Shown here piece after piece: positions 34,522-43,943 of a stretch of 64,000 bases of DNA (the first letter of the stretch is position 1; the number at the start of each line of letters is the position of its first letter). Under the pieces are notes generated by a model. That model saw only the letters and a program-made list of their open reading frames with translations. It was not told the DNA's origin and searched no databases. Origin of the DNA: Mesorhizobium mediterraneum. GTDB taxonomy: Bacteria > Pseudomonadota > Alphaproteobacteria > Rhizobiales > Rhizobiaceae. The position numbers and the translations under genes are program-made. The DNA lies in the NCBI RefSeq assembly GCF_002284565.1, contig NZ_NPKI01000011.1:538756-602755 (forward strand), written 5' to 3'.

Positions 34522-34553
34522 CCTTCCTCTTCCCGTAAGCGGGCGAGGGAAGG
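34522..34553. terminator. Candidate hairpin after the glycosyltransferase gene
   Basis: CCTTCCTCTTCCCG (34522-34535) pairs with CGGGCGAGGGAAGG (34540-34553) with about three mismatches. There is no T tract. It lies four bases after the stop and could stop transcription or be a worn repeat element. Confidence 0.3.
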
Positions 34554-34743
34554 TCGCGTCCTTCGCCGAAGTGAATTTTGCCGAGGTTGTCTTTTATGTC
34601 TGGGGTTATGCCGCGCGCCGACCGTGGGCGGAAAATGGCTTTACGGAAGCCGTCTTGGAACGACCCTCCTGGGAGGAATGCATATGCTTGTCGTCCTGCA
34701 GGAAACTCGCGATACTCCGGCAACATTTTCGGGGAGATTGCAG

Positions 34744-35679
34744 ATGAATGTATCTAAATTTGTTCGTATCGCCTTGCTGGGAGCCGCTTGGTCAGTGCCG
34801 GCGATCGCGTTGGCGCAGGAGTCGTCCCTTTGGTCGGTTTATGAGAACACGCTAAAATCGGCCAAGTACATCGATCTGACCCATGCCTTCGAGCCGGTGC
34901 AGCCCGTATGGCCGGGCTTCGCCAATGCCAAGTTCAAACCGACTGTCGCCGGTCGGGACATCGAGGGCTACGTCAAGGCCGGCGAAGAGTTCACTTACGA
35001 CAAGCATGGGTTCGTCGCGACCGCCTACGAGCTGACGACGGACCAATATGGCACGCAGCTCGATCCGCCCTCCCACTGGAACCCACTCGGTGCAACGATC
35101 AGCGACCTGCCGGCCACTTATGCCGTGCGGCCGCTCGTCGTGATCGACATCAGCGGCAAGGTGCAGACTGACGAAGGCTATCACCTTCAGATCGCCGACA
35201 TCGAAGAGTGGGAAAAGGAGCACGGCCGCATACCGGAAGGTTCGGTCGTCTTCGTGCGTTCGGATTGGTACAAGAAATGGTCCGATGCCGCCCGCTTCAA
35301 CCAGAAGCCGTTTCCAGGCGTCAGTTTGGACGCGCTGAAGTTCCTGCATCTGGAGCGGAAGATTCTGTTTCATGGCCATGAGCCGCTCGACACCGACACC
35401 ACGCCCAATCTCGAAGGCGAACATTGGCTGCTTCACAACGATTTCACCCAGGCAGAAGGCGTTGCAAACCTCGACAAGGTGCCGGAGGCCGGGGCGTTGG
35501 TTACAATCGGCTTTGCCAAGCCGCTCGGCGGGTCAGGCGGATATGCGCGTTACATCGCTATTGCACCCGCCGATTGGACGGAGGGTGTTTCGGTCACCGA
35601 AGCGCCCGGTGCGCCGCTTTCCCGGCAAACCGCGCCGCTCAAGCGCGACGAGAACGGCGTCTTCCGCCCGACGCCCTGA
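34744..35679 (+). CDS. Exported cyclase family protein (kynurenine formamidase/isatin hydrolase fold)
   Basis: A 311-residue protein with a signal peptide (cleavage near ALAQE at about residue 24) and a cyclase (PF04199-type) domain. IDLTHAFEPVQPVWPGF opens the fold; the metal motif reads QYGTQLDPPSHW, where the family consensus is HxGTHxDxPxH, so the first two His positions are Gln while Asp and the last His are kept. This variation occurs in some cyclase branches. An exported hydrolase acting on a cyclic amide, lactone or related compound is likely; the substrate is unknown. The ATG follows GGGGAGA. Confidence 0.75.
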   Translation: MNVSKFVRIALLGAAWSVPAIALAQESSLWSVYENTLKSAKYIDLTHAFEPVQPVWPGFANAKFKPTVAGRDIEGYVKAGEEFTYDKHGFVATAYELTTDQYGTQLDPPSHWNPLGATISDLPATYAVRPLVVIDISGKVQTDEGYHLQIADIEEWEKEHGRIPEGSVVFVRSDWYKKWSDAARFNQKPFPGVSLDALKFLHLERKILFHGHEPLDTDTTPNLEGEHWLLHNDFTQAEGVANLDKVPEAGALVTIGFAKPLGGSGGYARYIAIAPADWTEGVSVTEAPGAPLSRQTAPLKRDENGVFRPTP

Positions 35680-35870
35680 TCGCTGGCGATATCCGGGCGG
35701 CCGGGCCATGGCGCGTCCCATTTCACGCGATTGTCGCGCAAGTCGCGACAATCGGTTCAGACGTTCAGCCCCTCCGGCGCTCGCGAAAACGTGACTTTCC
35801 CGACGATAGCTATCATAATCGCCAGCGCTATCGTGGCATGAGCGCGCCGGTCCTGCCACGGGAGACAGCC

Positions 35871-36698
35871 ATGCTCCGCCTATCTGCCGCAGTTCTGCTG
35901 ACCCTGGCATTCTGGCCGCTCGCCGCTTCGGCCCAGGAACAGCCGCCGCCGTCGAGATGCGTTGCGATCGCCCAAGCGCTGCCGTCGGCCACCTATGCCA
36001 GCTTCACGGCGCCCAAGGCGCAGACGCCTCTGCTGGCCGAGGCCTTCGTCGACGGCGACGTTACGATCACCTATGCCGGCCATTCGACCTACATCATCGA
36101 GACACCCGCCGGCGTCAGGATCGCCACCGACTTTTCCGGCGTCTACGGCGCTGACCCGCTGCCGCGCGTGGTGACCATGAACAAGGCCCACCGCACCCAT
36201 TATTCGGACCATCCGGATCCCGCCATCGAATATGTGCTGCGCGGTTGGAATCCGGACGGCGGTCCGGCGCGCCACGCTCTTGTCGTGGATGACGTCTACA
36301 TCCGCAACGTGCCGACGGATATCCGCAATGGCGGCGATCTCGGCAAGGACGGCAACTCCATCTTCATCTTCGAAGTGGCGGGGCTCTGCATCGGCCATCT
36401 CGGCCATCTGCACCACCGGCTGGAGGACGCGCATTATGGCGCCATTGGCCGGCTCGACGTCCTTATGGTGCCTATCGACGGCGGCATGACGCTGTCGCTC
36501 GACCGGATGACCGAAATCACCGCGCGGCTCTATTCATCGATGATCCTGCCGATGCATCGCCATTCGACCCCGATCAGTGAGTTCACAGGTAGGATGGGTG
36601 ACGATTTCGCGGTGGAATTCCTCTCCGGCCGGTCGCTGACGGTCTCGCTGAAGACGCTGCCCGACCGGCCGACGATCATCATCCTCGAAGGGGTCTGA
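35871..36698 (+). CDS. Exported metallo-beta-lactamase-fold hydrolase (UlaG-like)
   Basis: A 275-residue protein with a signal peptide (LRLSAAVLLTLAFWPLAASAQE) and an MBL fold: ITYAGHSTYIIETPAGVRIATDFSG, then a metal motif reading THYSDHPD where HxHxDH is usual, GHLGHLHHRL, and a last His in LPMHRHSTP. The loss of the middle His suggests a changed or single-metal site. ATG at 35871 follows GGGAGA; an ATG 11 codons upstream is weaker. It follows the cyclase by 191 bases. Confidence 0.75.
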   Translation: MLRLSAAVLLTLAFWPLAASAQEQPPPSRCVAIAQALPSATYASFTAPKAQTPLLAEAFVDGDVTITYAGHSTYIIETPAGVRIATDFSGVYGADPLPRVVTMNKAHRTHYSDHPDPAIEYVLRGWNPDGGPARHALVVDDVYIRNVPTDIRNGGDLGKDGNSIFIFEVAGLCIGHLGHLHHRLEDAHYGAIGRLDVLMVPIDGGMTLSLDRMTEITARLYSSMILPMHRHSTPISEFTGRMGDDFAVEFLSGRSLTVSLKTLPDRPTIIILEGV

Positions 36699-36876
36699 TC
36701 GCTTCGTCTCGATCTTCTCCGCCGTGCGCAACCTCTTCTTTCCACTCGCTCAAAACACTCGCTGTCGTTTGGCTTCAGGGGGCAGAGTTAGCTGCCCCTC
36801 CACTCTGCGGGCCGATAGGACTAACGAGGGCAGCTTCCGGACGTGCCACTCTGGTTGTTGCGGTCATCGCGAAAAT

Positions 36877-36893
36877 TGGTATCATGTTGGTAT
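36877..36893. promoter_or_regulatory. Direct repeat of TGGTAT upstream of the first GntR gene
   Basis: TGGTAT occurs at 36877-36882 and again at 36888-36893, spaced 11 bp so that both face the same side of the helix. The same half-site TGGTA forms the palindrome at 39334-39359. It may be an autoregulatory site of one of the two GntR proteins (inference). Confidence 0.3.
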
Positions 36894-36913
36894 TATCGCT
36901 ATGGGTCCCAGGC

Positions 36914-37666
36914 GTGACATTCCTCGAATTTTTTGCTGCTGCGCAGAGCAATGGAAGTGATGCGCCGGTCTATAGGCGCCTGCAGGCAGCCCTAGTCGAC
37001 GCGATCGCCTCGGGCATCTTGAAACCGGGCGCCGTTCTTCCGCCCGAACGTGAGCTTGCCCTTGAACTTGGCATTTCGCGGGTTACCGTGCGTAGAGCGA
37101 TGGCTGAACTTGTCCGCCAAGGTCTGATTACCCAGCGACATGGCAGCGGAACGTATGTTTCGGGGACGCGCGAGCGCGTCGTGCAAAGCTTGAGCCGACT
37201 TTATTCCTTCTCCGAAGACATGACCTCGCGCGGACGGTCGCCAGGCACGCTGTGGCTGGAGCGCGACCTTAGCGTGGCGAATGCCGACGAGGCGCGCCGG
37301 CTCGAAATGCCCAATGGCGGGTCTGTCGTTCGGATGCGCCGGCTGCGGCTGGCGGATAAAGAGCCCATTGCGTTGGAAACCTCATTGATTCCTGCTGCTA
37401 TCCTGCCCGACCCGAAGCAAATCGAAGACTCCCTCTACCGGACATTGCGCGATCTTGGTCATGTTCCAGTCAAGGCCGTTCAGCGTTTCTCGGCGATCAA
37501 CCTCGACGAAAAGAGCGCCCGCCTTCTCAACGCACCGACGGGCGCTGCAGCGCTCGACATCTACCGGATAACCCGGAGGGAAGATGGCGTCGTCGTTGAA
37601 TCCAGCCGGTCGATTTTTCGCGGAGACGCCTACGATTTCGTTGCTGAGCTCGGGCTGGGCAGATGA
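36914..37666 (+). CDS. GntR-family regulator with UTRA domain (HutC subfamily), no. 1
   Basis: A 250-residue regulator. The winged helix is PVYRRLQAALVDAIASGILKPGAVLPPERELALELGISRVTVRRAMAELVRQGLI, and the UTRA effector domain follows (LSRLYSFSEDMTSRGRSPG ... SRSIFRGDAYDFVAELGLGR). UTRA domains usually sense a phosphorylated sugar or small metabolite. A GTG at 36914 is the best local start, but an ATG at 36884 is possible and the ribosome-binding signal is weak for both. It stands before the broken sugar kinase. Confidence 0.85.
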   Translation: MTFLEFFAAAQSNGSDAPVYRRLQAALVDAIASGILKPGAVLPPERELALELGISRVTVRRAMAELVRQGLITQRHGSGTYVSGTRERVVQSLSRLYSFSEDMTSRGRSPGTLWLERDLSVANADEARRLEMPNGGSVVRMRRLRLADKEPIALETSLIPAAILPDPKQIEDSLYRTLRDLGHVPVKAVQRFSAINLDEKSARLLNAPTGAAALDIYRITRREDGVVVESSRSIFRGDAYDFVAELGLGR

Positions 37667-37818
37667 AATATGGTAGCTGCCGGGCGATCCCGGCGCCATC
37701 AGCGAAGCCCTTCATGAAAATAAAACAGGTGCGCACTGATGTCCGGCCACGATTGAATCGGAACCGCGGCGGCCGTGGAGCAGCCAGCATTGCGTGCCAT
37801 CAGAGATAAGACCAATTC

Positions 37819-39311
37819 ATGACCGATTATTTCCTTGGCATCGACGCGGGCTCGTCAGTAACCAAAGTCGCGGTATTCGACGAAAAAGGCCAACAGCTCG
37901 GCATGGGATTTCGTCGCATCCGTTTGCAAAGACCGTATCCGGGTTGGTCGGAACTCGATCCTGTCCTTGCATGGAACGCGGTGAGCGAGGCGATCCGTGC
38001 AGCTCTCGCCAACGCCGGTATCGTGGGAAACGATATTGCCGCCGTGGGTCTGTCGGCGGCCATGGTAGGGGCATGGCTGGTCGATGATACCGGCAGTGCC
38101 TTGCGTCCCGGTATCGTTTGGGAAGACAGCCGGGCGCAGGATTTGCTGGAACGGCGGGCGGCCGACGTGCCGGATTTCTATCAAAGGGTCTTCCAATCCG
38201 ATGGTTGCGTATTGCAGCAGGGGTGCACGTTGCCGCTACTTGCTTGGCTGCGAACATATGAGCCAGATGTGCTGGACAGGGCGGCACATGTTTTCGGCTA
38301 TAAGGATTTCCTGCGCCTGAAGCTGACCGGACGGGTAGCCGCCGATCGGACGGAAGCTGCAGTGGCGCCAGGCAGCGCGCGGCAGCGCGACCACAGCCCC
38401 GAAATGCTTGCATTGTTCGACGTCGCCGACCTGGCGCACAAGCTGCCGGCAGCAGCAGATTCCGAAACCATAGGCGGCTTCGTCACGGCACGGCAGCAAC
38501 CGCTACCGGCCTGAGGGAAGGCACGCCGGTGGCGATCGGCGCTGGCGATGTCCCGGCGACGGTCATTGGCGCCAGCGCACTCGAAAGCGGGATGGCGATG
38601 GCCGTTCTCGGTACGACCTGCATGGTCGGCATCGTCTCCGATCAGCCCGTGTTCACGCCACCCAATTTGGGCCTGCTTTTTACCCTGCCCGGCGAGAACT
38701 GGTTTCGCGCGATGGTCAACGTGGCCGGCACGCTCAACCTTGACTGGGCTATCGAAACGCTGTTGCCCGACCTAGCCGGGGAACCCGCTCTCTACGCGCG
38801 GATGGAGGCGATGATCGCCCCGCTACCTATCGGCAATGAGGGCGTGACCTATTTGCCATATCTCAGCGAGAGCGGCATCATTGCGCCGGTGGTTGACCAC
38901 GAGGCGCGTGCCGGTTTTTACGGTCTCGCACCCCGACACGGGCGGCCTCACATGATCCGGGCCGTCTATGAGGGCGTGACGCTGGCGATGCGCGATCTGT
39001 ACCAAGGTCTGGAAGGCACCGGCGACAAAATCCTGCTGACCGGCGGCGGAGCGCGCAGCCTGATGTGGACCCAAATGATCGCCGACGCGCTCGGCATCAC
39101 TGTTCTCGTCCCGGCCGGGACCGAATTTGGTGCCAGGGGAGCAGCTCTCCTCGCGGCGACAGCCATTGGACGGTTCGGTTCGATCCGCGAAGCGTCGAAG
39201 GCGACCCGGCAGATACAGCGCCGCCATGAGCCGGACGGTTCCGTGAAGCCGGCCTGGGACCGCGCCTTCGCTAATTATCGCGCCCGCCGCGACAGCAGCT
39301 TGCGCAGATAG
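37819..39311 (+). pseudogene. FGGY-family carbohydrate kinase, frameshifted
   Basis: The N-terminal domain is intact from MTDYFLGIDAGSSVTKVAVFDEKG (phosphate-binding loop) to FVTAR at residue 225 (38491-38493). There one base is missing: adding a G after 38493 restores AATATGLREGTPVAIGAGDVPA and the whole C-terminal ATPase domain to 39311 (ILLTGGGARSLMWTQMIADAL). The reconstructed product has 497 residues, normal for FGGY kinases such as xylulokinases. As written, translation stops at 38514, with a possible restart at a GTG at 38529. A true inactivation or a sequencing error cannot be told apart here. Confidence 0.85.
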
Positions 39312-39333
39312 CCGGAAAAGCTCTACACAGTTG

Positions 39334-39359
39334 TTTCAGGTGGTACATACCACGAGAAA
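39334..39359. promoter_or_regulatory. Operator palindrome upstream of the second GntR gene
   Basis: The core GTGGTA-CA-TACCAC (39340-39353) is a perfect palindrome and is flanked by TTTC (39334) and GAAA (to 39359), extending the symmetry to 26 bp with two mismatched positions per arm. It lies 19 bases before the GntR start and is a typical HutC-type operator (inference from family). Confidence 0.6.
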
Positions 39360-39377
39360 TTCTGGTTTAACCTGTCC

Positions 39378-40124
39378 ATGCCTTCAATCGTCGCCGCAGA
39401 TCATGTGCCGCTTTATCAACGCATCGCGAGTTCGTTCGCGGCGCAGATAGCATCCGGTGCGCTGAAGGTCGGCGAAAGATTGCCGTCGGAGCGGCAGATG
39501 GCCGAGGAGCTCGGCGCGAGCCGAATGACGGCTCGCCAGGCGCTTAAGCTTCTCGAACGGCGCGGCTTGGTGGAGACGCGTACCGGCCGAGGCGCCTTTG
39601 TCGCCCATCCGCGCATCGAACAGCAGCTCAGTACTCTGAGCGGTTTTACCGAGGAGATGCATCGCGGCGGCCGCTTGGCTTCCAGCATCGTGCTGGATGC
39701 AGGCGTCGGCGCGGCGGATCGGGAAGCGGCGGCGGCGCTTGGCATTGCAGAGCATGCGCCGGTCCATCGCTTGGTTCGTGTGCGTCTGGCGGATGCCGAA
39801 CCCGTTGGCCTCGAGCGCACCGAAATCCCGGCGGCGCTGGCGCCGAAACTGCTGGAACGCGCGGATTTCAGCACGGATTCGCTCTATCGCGTGCTGCGAG
39901 GGGACTATGGCCTCTACCCGAGCGAAGCCGAGCAGAAGCTCTGGTCCGCGCATCCGGATGCGGCCAGTGCTGCCTCACTTGGTATTTCGCTGCAGAGTCC
40001 GGTTCTCTTTCTCACCCGCCGCACGCTCGACGCGACGGGCCGTCCGATCGAATACGTCCGGGCGGTCTATCGCGGCGACTGCTTCGTGATGCGCGTCAAT
40101 CTGACGCTCGGAACAGACACATGA
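39378..40124 (+). CDS. GntR-family regulator with UTRA domain, no. 2
   Basis: A 248-residue regulator with winged helix PLYQRIASSFAAQIASGALKVGERLPSERQMAEELGASRMTARQALKLLERRGLVETR and a UTRA domain (LSGFTEEMHRGGRLASS ... EYVRAVYRGDCFVMRVNL). It resembles NagR/PhnF-type regulators. Its stop overlaps the start of the SIS gene (ATGA at 40121-40124), so it heads an operon with the SIS protein and probably the transporter. It likely binds the palindrome just upstream and senses a sugar phosphate (inference). Confidence 0.87.
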   Translation: MPSIVAADHVPLYQRIASSFAAQIASGALKVGERLPSERQMAEELGASRMTARQALKLLERRGLVETRTGRGAFVAHPRIEQQLSTLSGFTEEMHRGGRLASSIVLDAGVGAADREAAAALGIAEHAPVHRLVRVRLADAEPVGLERTEIPAALAPKLLERADFSTDSLYRVLRGDYGLYPSEAEQKLWSAHPDAASAASLGISLQSPVLFLTRRTLDATGRPIEYVRAVYRGDCFVMRVNLTLGTDT

Positions 40125-40858
40125 CCAAGACGCCGACTGCCGCCGCTTATTTAGCCGACCTCACTACTCGTATCGGTCGTCTATACGACGACAATGCCGA
40201 AGCGATCGCGCTCGCCGCCGCCGCCGTCGAGCGCACGGCCAAGGCTGACGGGCTGGTCTATGTTTTTGGCACCGGCCATAGCCACACCATGGCCGAAGAG
40301 GCGCACTACCGGGCCGGCGGGCTGGCGCTGACCGTGCCGATCCTCGCCGCTACGACCATGGTGCATGAAGGTGCGGTCGCGGGCACTGTATTCGAGCGAA
40401 TGTCGGGCATCGTCGCGCCCATATTCGCCCGCTATCCGATCGGGCCAAACGATGTGCTGATCGTCGTGTCTAACAGCGGCGTCAATACGGCCACCGTGGA
40501 GGCTGCGCTGATCGGCAAGACAATCGGAGCGACCGTTGTCGCGATCACCTCGGAAGCCTATTCGAAGGTTGCTGCCCAAGGGCGGACGCGGCTCGCCGAC
40601 GTCGCCGACATCGTCCTTGACAATGGTGCGCCTCCTGGCGACGCCACCATCAACCTGCCGGGAAGCAAATTGCGTGTCGGCCCGGTGTCAACCTCGATTG
40701 GGGCAGCGCTGATGAACGCCGTGTTCGTCGAAGCAGCTGCGCGTCTGCAGTCGGCTGGTGGCGCCGCACCCATTTATCTCAGCGCCAATATGCCGGGCGC
40801 CAAGGAGGTCAACGAGGCGCTGGTTGATCGTTATCGACCGCGCAATCCGCATCTTTGA
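40121..40858 (+). CDS. SIS-domain sugar phosphate protein (UPF0309-like)
   Basis: A 245-residue protein with one SIS domain: LVYVFGTGHSHTMAEEAHYRAGGLA binds the sugar phosphate, then NDVLIVVSNSGVNTATVEAALIGKTIGATVVAITS. SIS proteins isomerise or cleave phosphosugars, often amino sugars. Length and motifs fit the UPF0309 family. It is translationally coupled to GntR no. 2 and followed by a sugar ABC importer, so it probably acts on the imported sugar after phosphorylation. Confidence 0.82.
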   Translation: MTKTPTAAAYLADLTTRIGRLYDDNAEAIALAAAAVERTAKADGLVYVFGTGHSHTMAEEAHYRAGGLALTVPILAATTMVHEGAVAGTVFERMSGIVAPIFARYPIGPNDVLIVVSNSGVNTATVEAALIGKTIGATVVAITSEAYSKVAAQGRTRLADVADIVLDNGAPPGDATINLPGSKLRVGPVSTSIGAALMNAVFVEAAARLQSAGGAAPIYLSANMPGAKEVNEALVDRYRPRNPHL

Positions 40859-40919
40859 GAATTCCAGGACACAGGGATTCCGGACTCAACGGGAGTCTCG
40901 GAGCAACGGGAGGAATATG

Positions 40920-42209
40920 ATGATGAGCCCTACGAGATTTCTGACGATCGCCGGCTTCGCCGCTACACTTCTTGCCGGCACCGCCTATGCCGAGCCGGTC
41001 GACCTGACGGTCTGGCATATGGAGCAGCCGCCGCACCGCGTGCAGCGCATGAAGGAACTGCTCGACGAATTCAACGCCGCCCATCCCGACATCCAGGTCA
41101 AGCAGGAGCCGCAAAGCTGGGGTGAGGTCTACGCTAAGGCGCCGGCGGCCTTCGCCGCCGGAAACGGTCCGGACCTTCTCTTTACCATTCCCGATTTCAC
41201 AACAGTCCTGAAAGGCATCGATGTGGTCGTGCCGGTCGACGATCTGGTCAAGGACCTCGACAGCAAGCATGGCTTCGTCGAGGCGACCCTCGCGCCCTAT
41301 AAATACGACGACCATGTTTGGGCCGTGCCGGCCTACAACATGGCGATCTCGCTATGGTACCGCAACAGCGTGCTGAAAGCGGCAGGCGTCGAGGTGCCGA
41401 AGACCTGGAGCGAGTGGCAGGCGGCCGCCGAGAAGCTCAGCACCGATGGCAAATCCGGCATCGGTCTTCCGGCCAACAAGCAGCTCTATACGGACCAAAC
41501 CGTCTATAGCTTCATGGTCAACAGCGGTGCCGGCGATCTCTACAATGACGACGGCTCGATTGCTTTCGACAAGCCGGAAACCGTCAAGGCTTACGATTTC
41601 TACAGCAAGCTTGCCAAGTTTTCGCCACCCGACAACAGCACGTGGACATGGGGGGAGGCGGAGGCATGCTTTGCAAACAGCAGCTGCGGCATGATCCTGC
41701 AGTTCGGTGTCATCAACACCTACGAAACGCAGGCCGAAGGTGACGCCGCCGATCTCGGCGTGGCGCCCGTTCCGCATGCCGACGAGCAGAGCGCGTCGGC
41801 GACCATCTCCTATTCGAACGCCATCATGCTGACGACAAAGGATGAGGCGAAGCAGAAAGCCGCCAAGGTGTTTCTCACATGGTTGCTTGAACCTGCAAAT
41901 TACGGTCGCTTTCTCACAATGGAGCCAGGCCTGTTCCTGCCGGTGACTAATGACGGCGCCAAGGCGGAATCGTTCTGGAGCGACAAGACCGTGACTAAAT
42001 ACAAGTCCCAGGTCGAAACCATGATTGCCAATTCGCAAAACGGCAAGCTCTTCGGCTTCACCACCGGCAAGGTGTTTCCGTCGATCGGCGCCATCTCGGC
42101 TCAGAATGTGATCGCCGAGACCTTGCAGCGCGTTGTTGTCGACGGTCAGAGCGCCGCCGATGCCGTCAAGGCCGGGCAGGCGCGGATGTCCGAAATCGCC
42201 GCCAAATAG
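40920..42209 (+). CDS. Carbohydrate ABC transporter substrate-binding protein
   Basis: A 429-residue SBP_bac_1-type binding protein with a signal peptide (FLTIAGFAATLLAGTAYAEP) and the mature start VDLTVWHMEQPPHRVQRMKELLDEFNAAHPDIQVKQEP. Three ATG codons in a row (40917, 40920, 40923) follow GGGAGGA (40908-40914); the second is used here, the third is equally likely. Two close Cys residues (ACFANSSCGM) may form a disulphide. It starts the importer gene set 61 bases after the SIS gene. Confidence 0.86.
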   Translation: MMSPTRFLTIAGFAATLLAGTAYAEPVDLTVWHMEQPPHRVQRMKELLDEFNAAHPDIQVKQEPQSWGEVYAKAPAAFAAGNGPDLLFTIPDFTTVLKGIDVVVPVDDLVKDLDSKHGFVEATLAPYKYDDHVWAVPAYNMAISLWYRNSVLKAAGVEVPKTWSEWQAAAEKLSTDGKSGIGLPANKQLYTDQTVYSFMVNSGAGDLYNDDGSIAFDKPETVKAYDFYSKLAKFSPPDNSTWTWGEAEACFANSSCGMILQFGVINTYETQAEGDAADLGVAPVPHADEQSASATISYSNAIMLTTKDEAKQKAAKVFLTWLLEPANYGRFLTMEPGLFLPVTNDGAKAESFWSDKTVTKYKSQVETMIANSQNGKLFGFTTGKVFPSIGAISAQNVIAETLQRVVVDGQSAADAVKAGQARMSEIAAK

Positions 42210-42230
42210 CGGGCAAGCCGGGGAACGCTC

Positions 42231-43103
42231 ATGAAGAACACGACGCTCGCTTTTGCGTTCGTTTCGCCGGCGCTCCTCTTCCTGCTGGCGGTTCTCGGCT
42301 GGCCGCTCGTTCAAGCCGCCATCCTGAGCTTTCAGGATGTCGGCGTGATCGGCTCTGAAGGCCACTTCATTGGGCTCGGCAACTATGCGACGATCCTCGG
42401 CGGCGCCGGCTTCTGGCGGGCGCTTGGCCGCAGTGTCGTCTGGGTGCTGTCCAACGCGGTGGTGCAGACTTTGTTGGCGCTGGCAGCGGCGCTTATCCTC
42501 AATCAGAAATTTCCCGGCGTCCGGATCGCACGCACCTGGATAATTCTCACATGGATTGTGCCGACCGTGGTCGTTGTCATCATCTGGCGGTGGTTGCTTT
42601 CCTCGTCGGGCGGCATGATCAACCCTCTTTTGATCCAGGCCGGCGTGATCGAGCGTCCGGTTGGCTTCTTCGCCACACGCGAAGGCGCCATGACCACGCT
42701 GATCATGATCAATTCCTGGCGCTGGTTTCCATTCACCACGCTGATGATGCTGGCTGGCCTGACGCGCATTCCGGGCGATCTCTACGAGGCGGCGCGGATT
42801 GATGGCGCGGGCACGTTCCAGCGTTTCAAGCGCATCACCTGGCCGTTGCTGCAACCGACATTGATGGTGCTCGGCGTCGTTGGCACGCTTCTGTCCTTCA
42901 ACGTCTTCGATGTGATCTGGCTGCTCACCGCGGGTGGTCCATCCGGCGCGACCCAGACATTGCCTGTGCTCATCTATGAAACCGCCTTCAAGGGCTATCG
43001 TTTGAGCGAAGCTGCGACGATTTCCGTTCTCACCAGCATCCTCCTGATGGGATTTGCCTTTTTGACGACGCGAGCCATGACGGCGGCGGAGGCGGATCGA
43101 TGA
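42231..43103 (+). CDS. Carbohydrate ABC transporter permease (UgpA/MalF-like)
   Basis: A 290-residue permease with about six membrane segments beginning at residue 5 and the EAA loop EAARIDGAGTFQRFKRITWPLLQPT. These are the marks of the CUT1 family of oligosaccharide and polyol importers. The stop overlaps the next start as ATGA at 43100-43103. Confidence 0.88.
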   Translation: MKNTTLAFAFVSPALLFLLAVLGWPLVQAAILSFQDVGVIGSEGHFIGLGNYATILGGAGFWRALGRSVVWVLSNAVVQTLLALAAALILNQKFPGVRIARTWIILTWIVPTVVVVIIWRWLLSSSGGMINPLLIQAGVIERPVGFFATREGAMTTLIMINSWRWFPFTTLMMLAGLTRIPGDLYEAARIDGAGTFQRFKRITWPLLQPTLMVLGVVGTLLSFNVFDVIWLLTAGGPSGATQTLPVLIYETAFKGYRLSEAATISVLTSILLMGFAFLTTRAMTAAEADR

Positions 43104-43927
43104 GGCGCACTTTCGGCCAGTCGCTTTCGCTCTATGGCGGCGTTTTGGTCATTGTTCTTGCAATCGGTCTGCCGTTCTGGTGGGTGTTGACCGGCTCCAT
43201 CAAATTGCCGAAGGAAATCATCCAGCGTGTGCCCACGATGGTGCCGCACAGCTTTACCCTTCAACATTTCGAAAAGCTCCTGCAGGCTTCGGATTTCCCG
43301 ATTTATCTACTCAACAGCATGGTTGTGGCGCTGTTTTCCACGGCCTTCACGGTGTTGCTCGCCTTGCCTGCCGCCTATGCCTTTTTTCGCATGGAGTTTC
43401 CGGGCCGCAACGCGCTCTACAAGACGATACTGCTCGCTTACGCCTTCCCTGGCGTGGTGGTGCTGATCCCGCTCTACGGCCTGTTCGCGAAGGTCGGGCT
43501 GACCGACAGCCCCGTGGCGCTGGTTATCGTCAACGTTGCCTTCGCATTGCCGTTCTCGATCTGGATGATGCGTTCATTCCTGGCGACCGTTCCGCGCGAG
43601 ATCGAGGAGGCGGCGGTCGTCGATGGAGCACCCACCACCACCATTCTGATCAGAATCCTGATGCCGCTGATTGCGCCGGGCATCGCCAGCGTCGCTATCT
43701 TCGCGTTCATCTCGTCCTGGACGGAGTTCCTGTTCGCCTCGGTATTGATCGTGTCGGATGCCAGGCGCACCATTCCGGTCGGCTTTGCCGGCATTATCGG
43801 CCAGTATCAAATCGACTGGGGCCTCCTGCTTGCCGGCGCCACGGCAGCCATCATTCCGGTCGTCGCACTCTTCGCCCTTGTCGGCCGCTGGTTCGTCTCC
43901 GGCCTTACCGATGGCGCCGTGAAATAG
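43100..43927 (+). CDS. Carbohydrate ABC transporter permease (UgpE/MalG-like)
   Basis: A 275-residue permease with about six membrane segments and the EAA loop [27 protein letters not shown]. The last helix and tail ([19 protein letters not shown]) match the conserved MalG-type C-terminus that contacts the ATPase. Coupled to the upstream permease. Confidence 0.88.
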   Translation: MRRTFGQSLSLYGGVLVIVLAIGLPFWWVLTGSIKLPKEIIQRVPTMVPHSFTLQHFEKLLQASDFPIYLLNSMVVALFSTAFTVLLALPAAYAFFRMEFPGRNALYKTILLAYAFPGVVVLIPLYGLFAKVGLTDSPVALVIVNVAFALPFSIWMMRSFLATVPREIEEAAVVDGAPTTTILIRILMPLIAPGIASVAIFAFISSWTEFLFASVLIVSDARRTIPVGFAGIIGQYQIDWGLLLAGATAAIIPVVALFALVGRWFVSGLTDGAVK

Positions 43928-43943
43928 GCTCGAGGGAAGAACT

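Noticed and set aside
38529..39311. Separate gene encoding a 260-residue kinase fragment
   Set aside because: It is the C-terminal domain of the FGGY kinase. A single added base joins it in frame with the upstream half, so it is not an independent gene.
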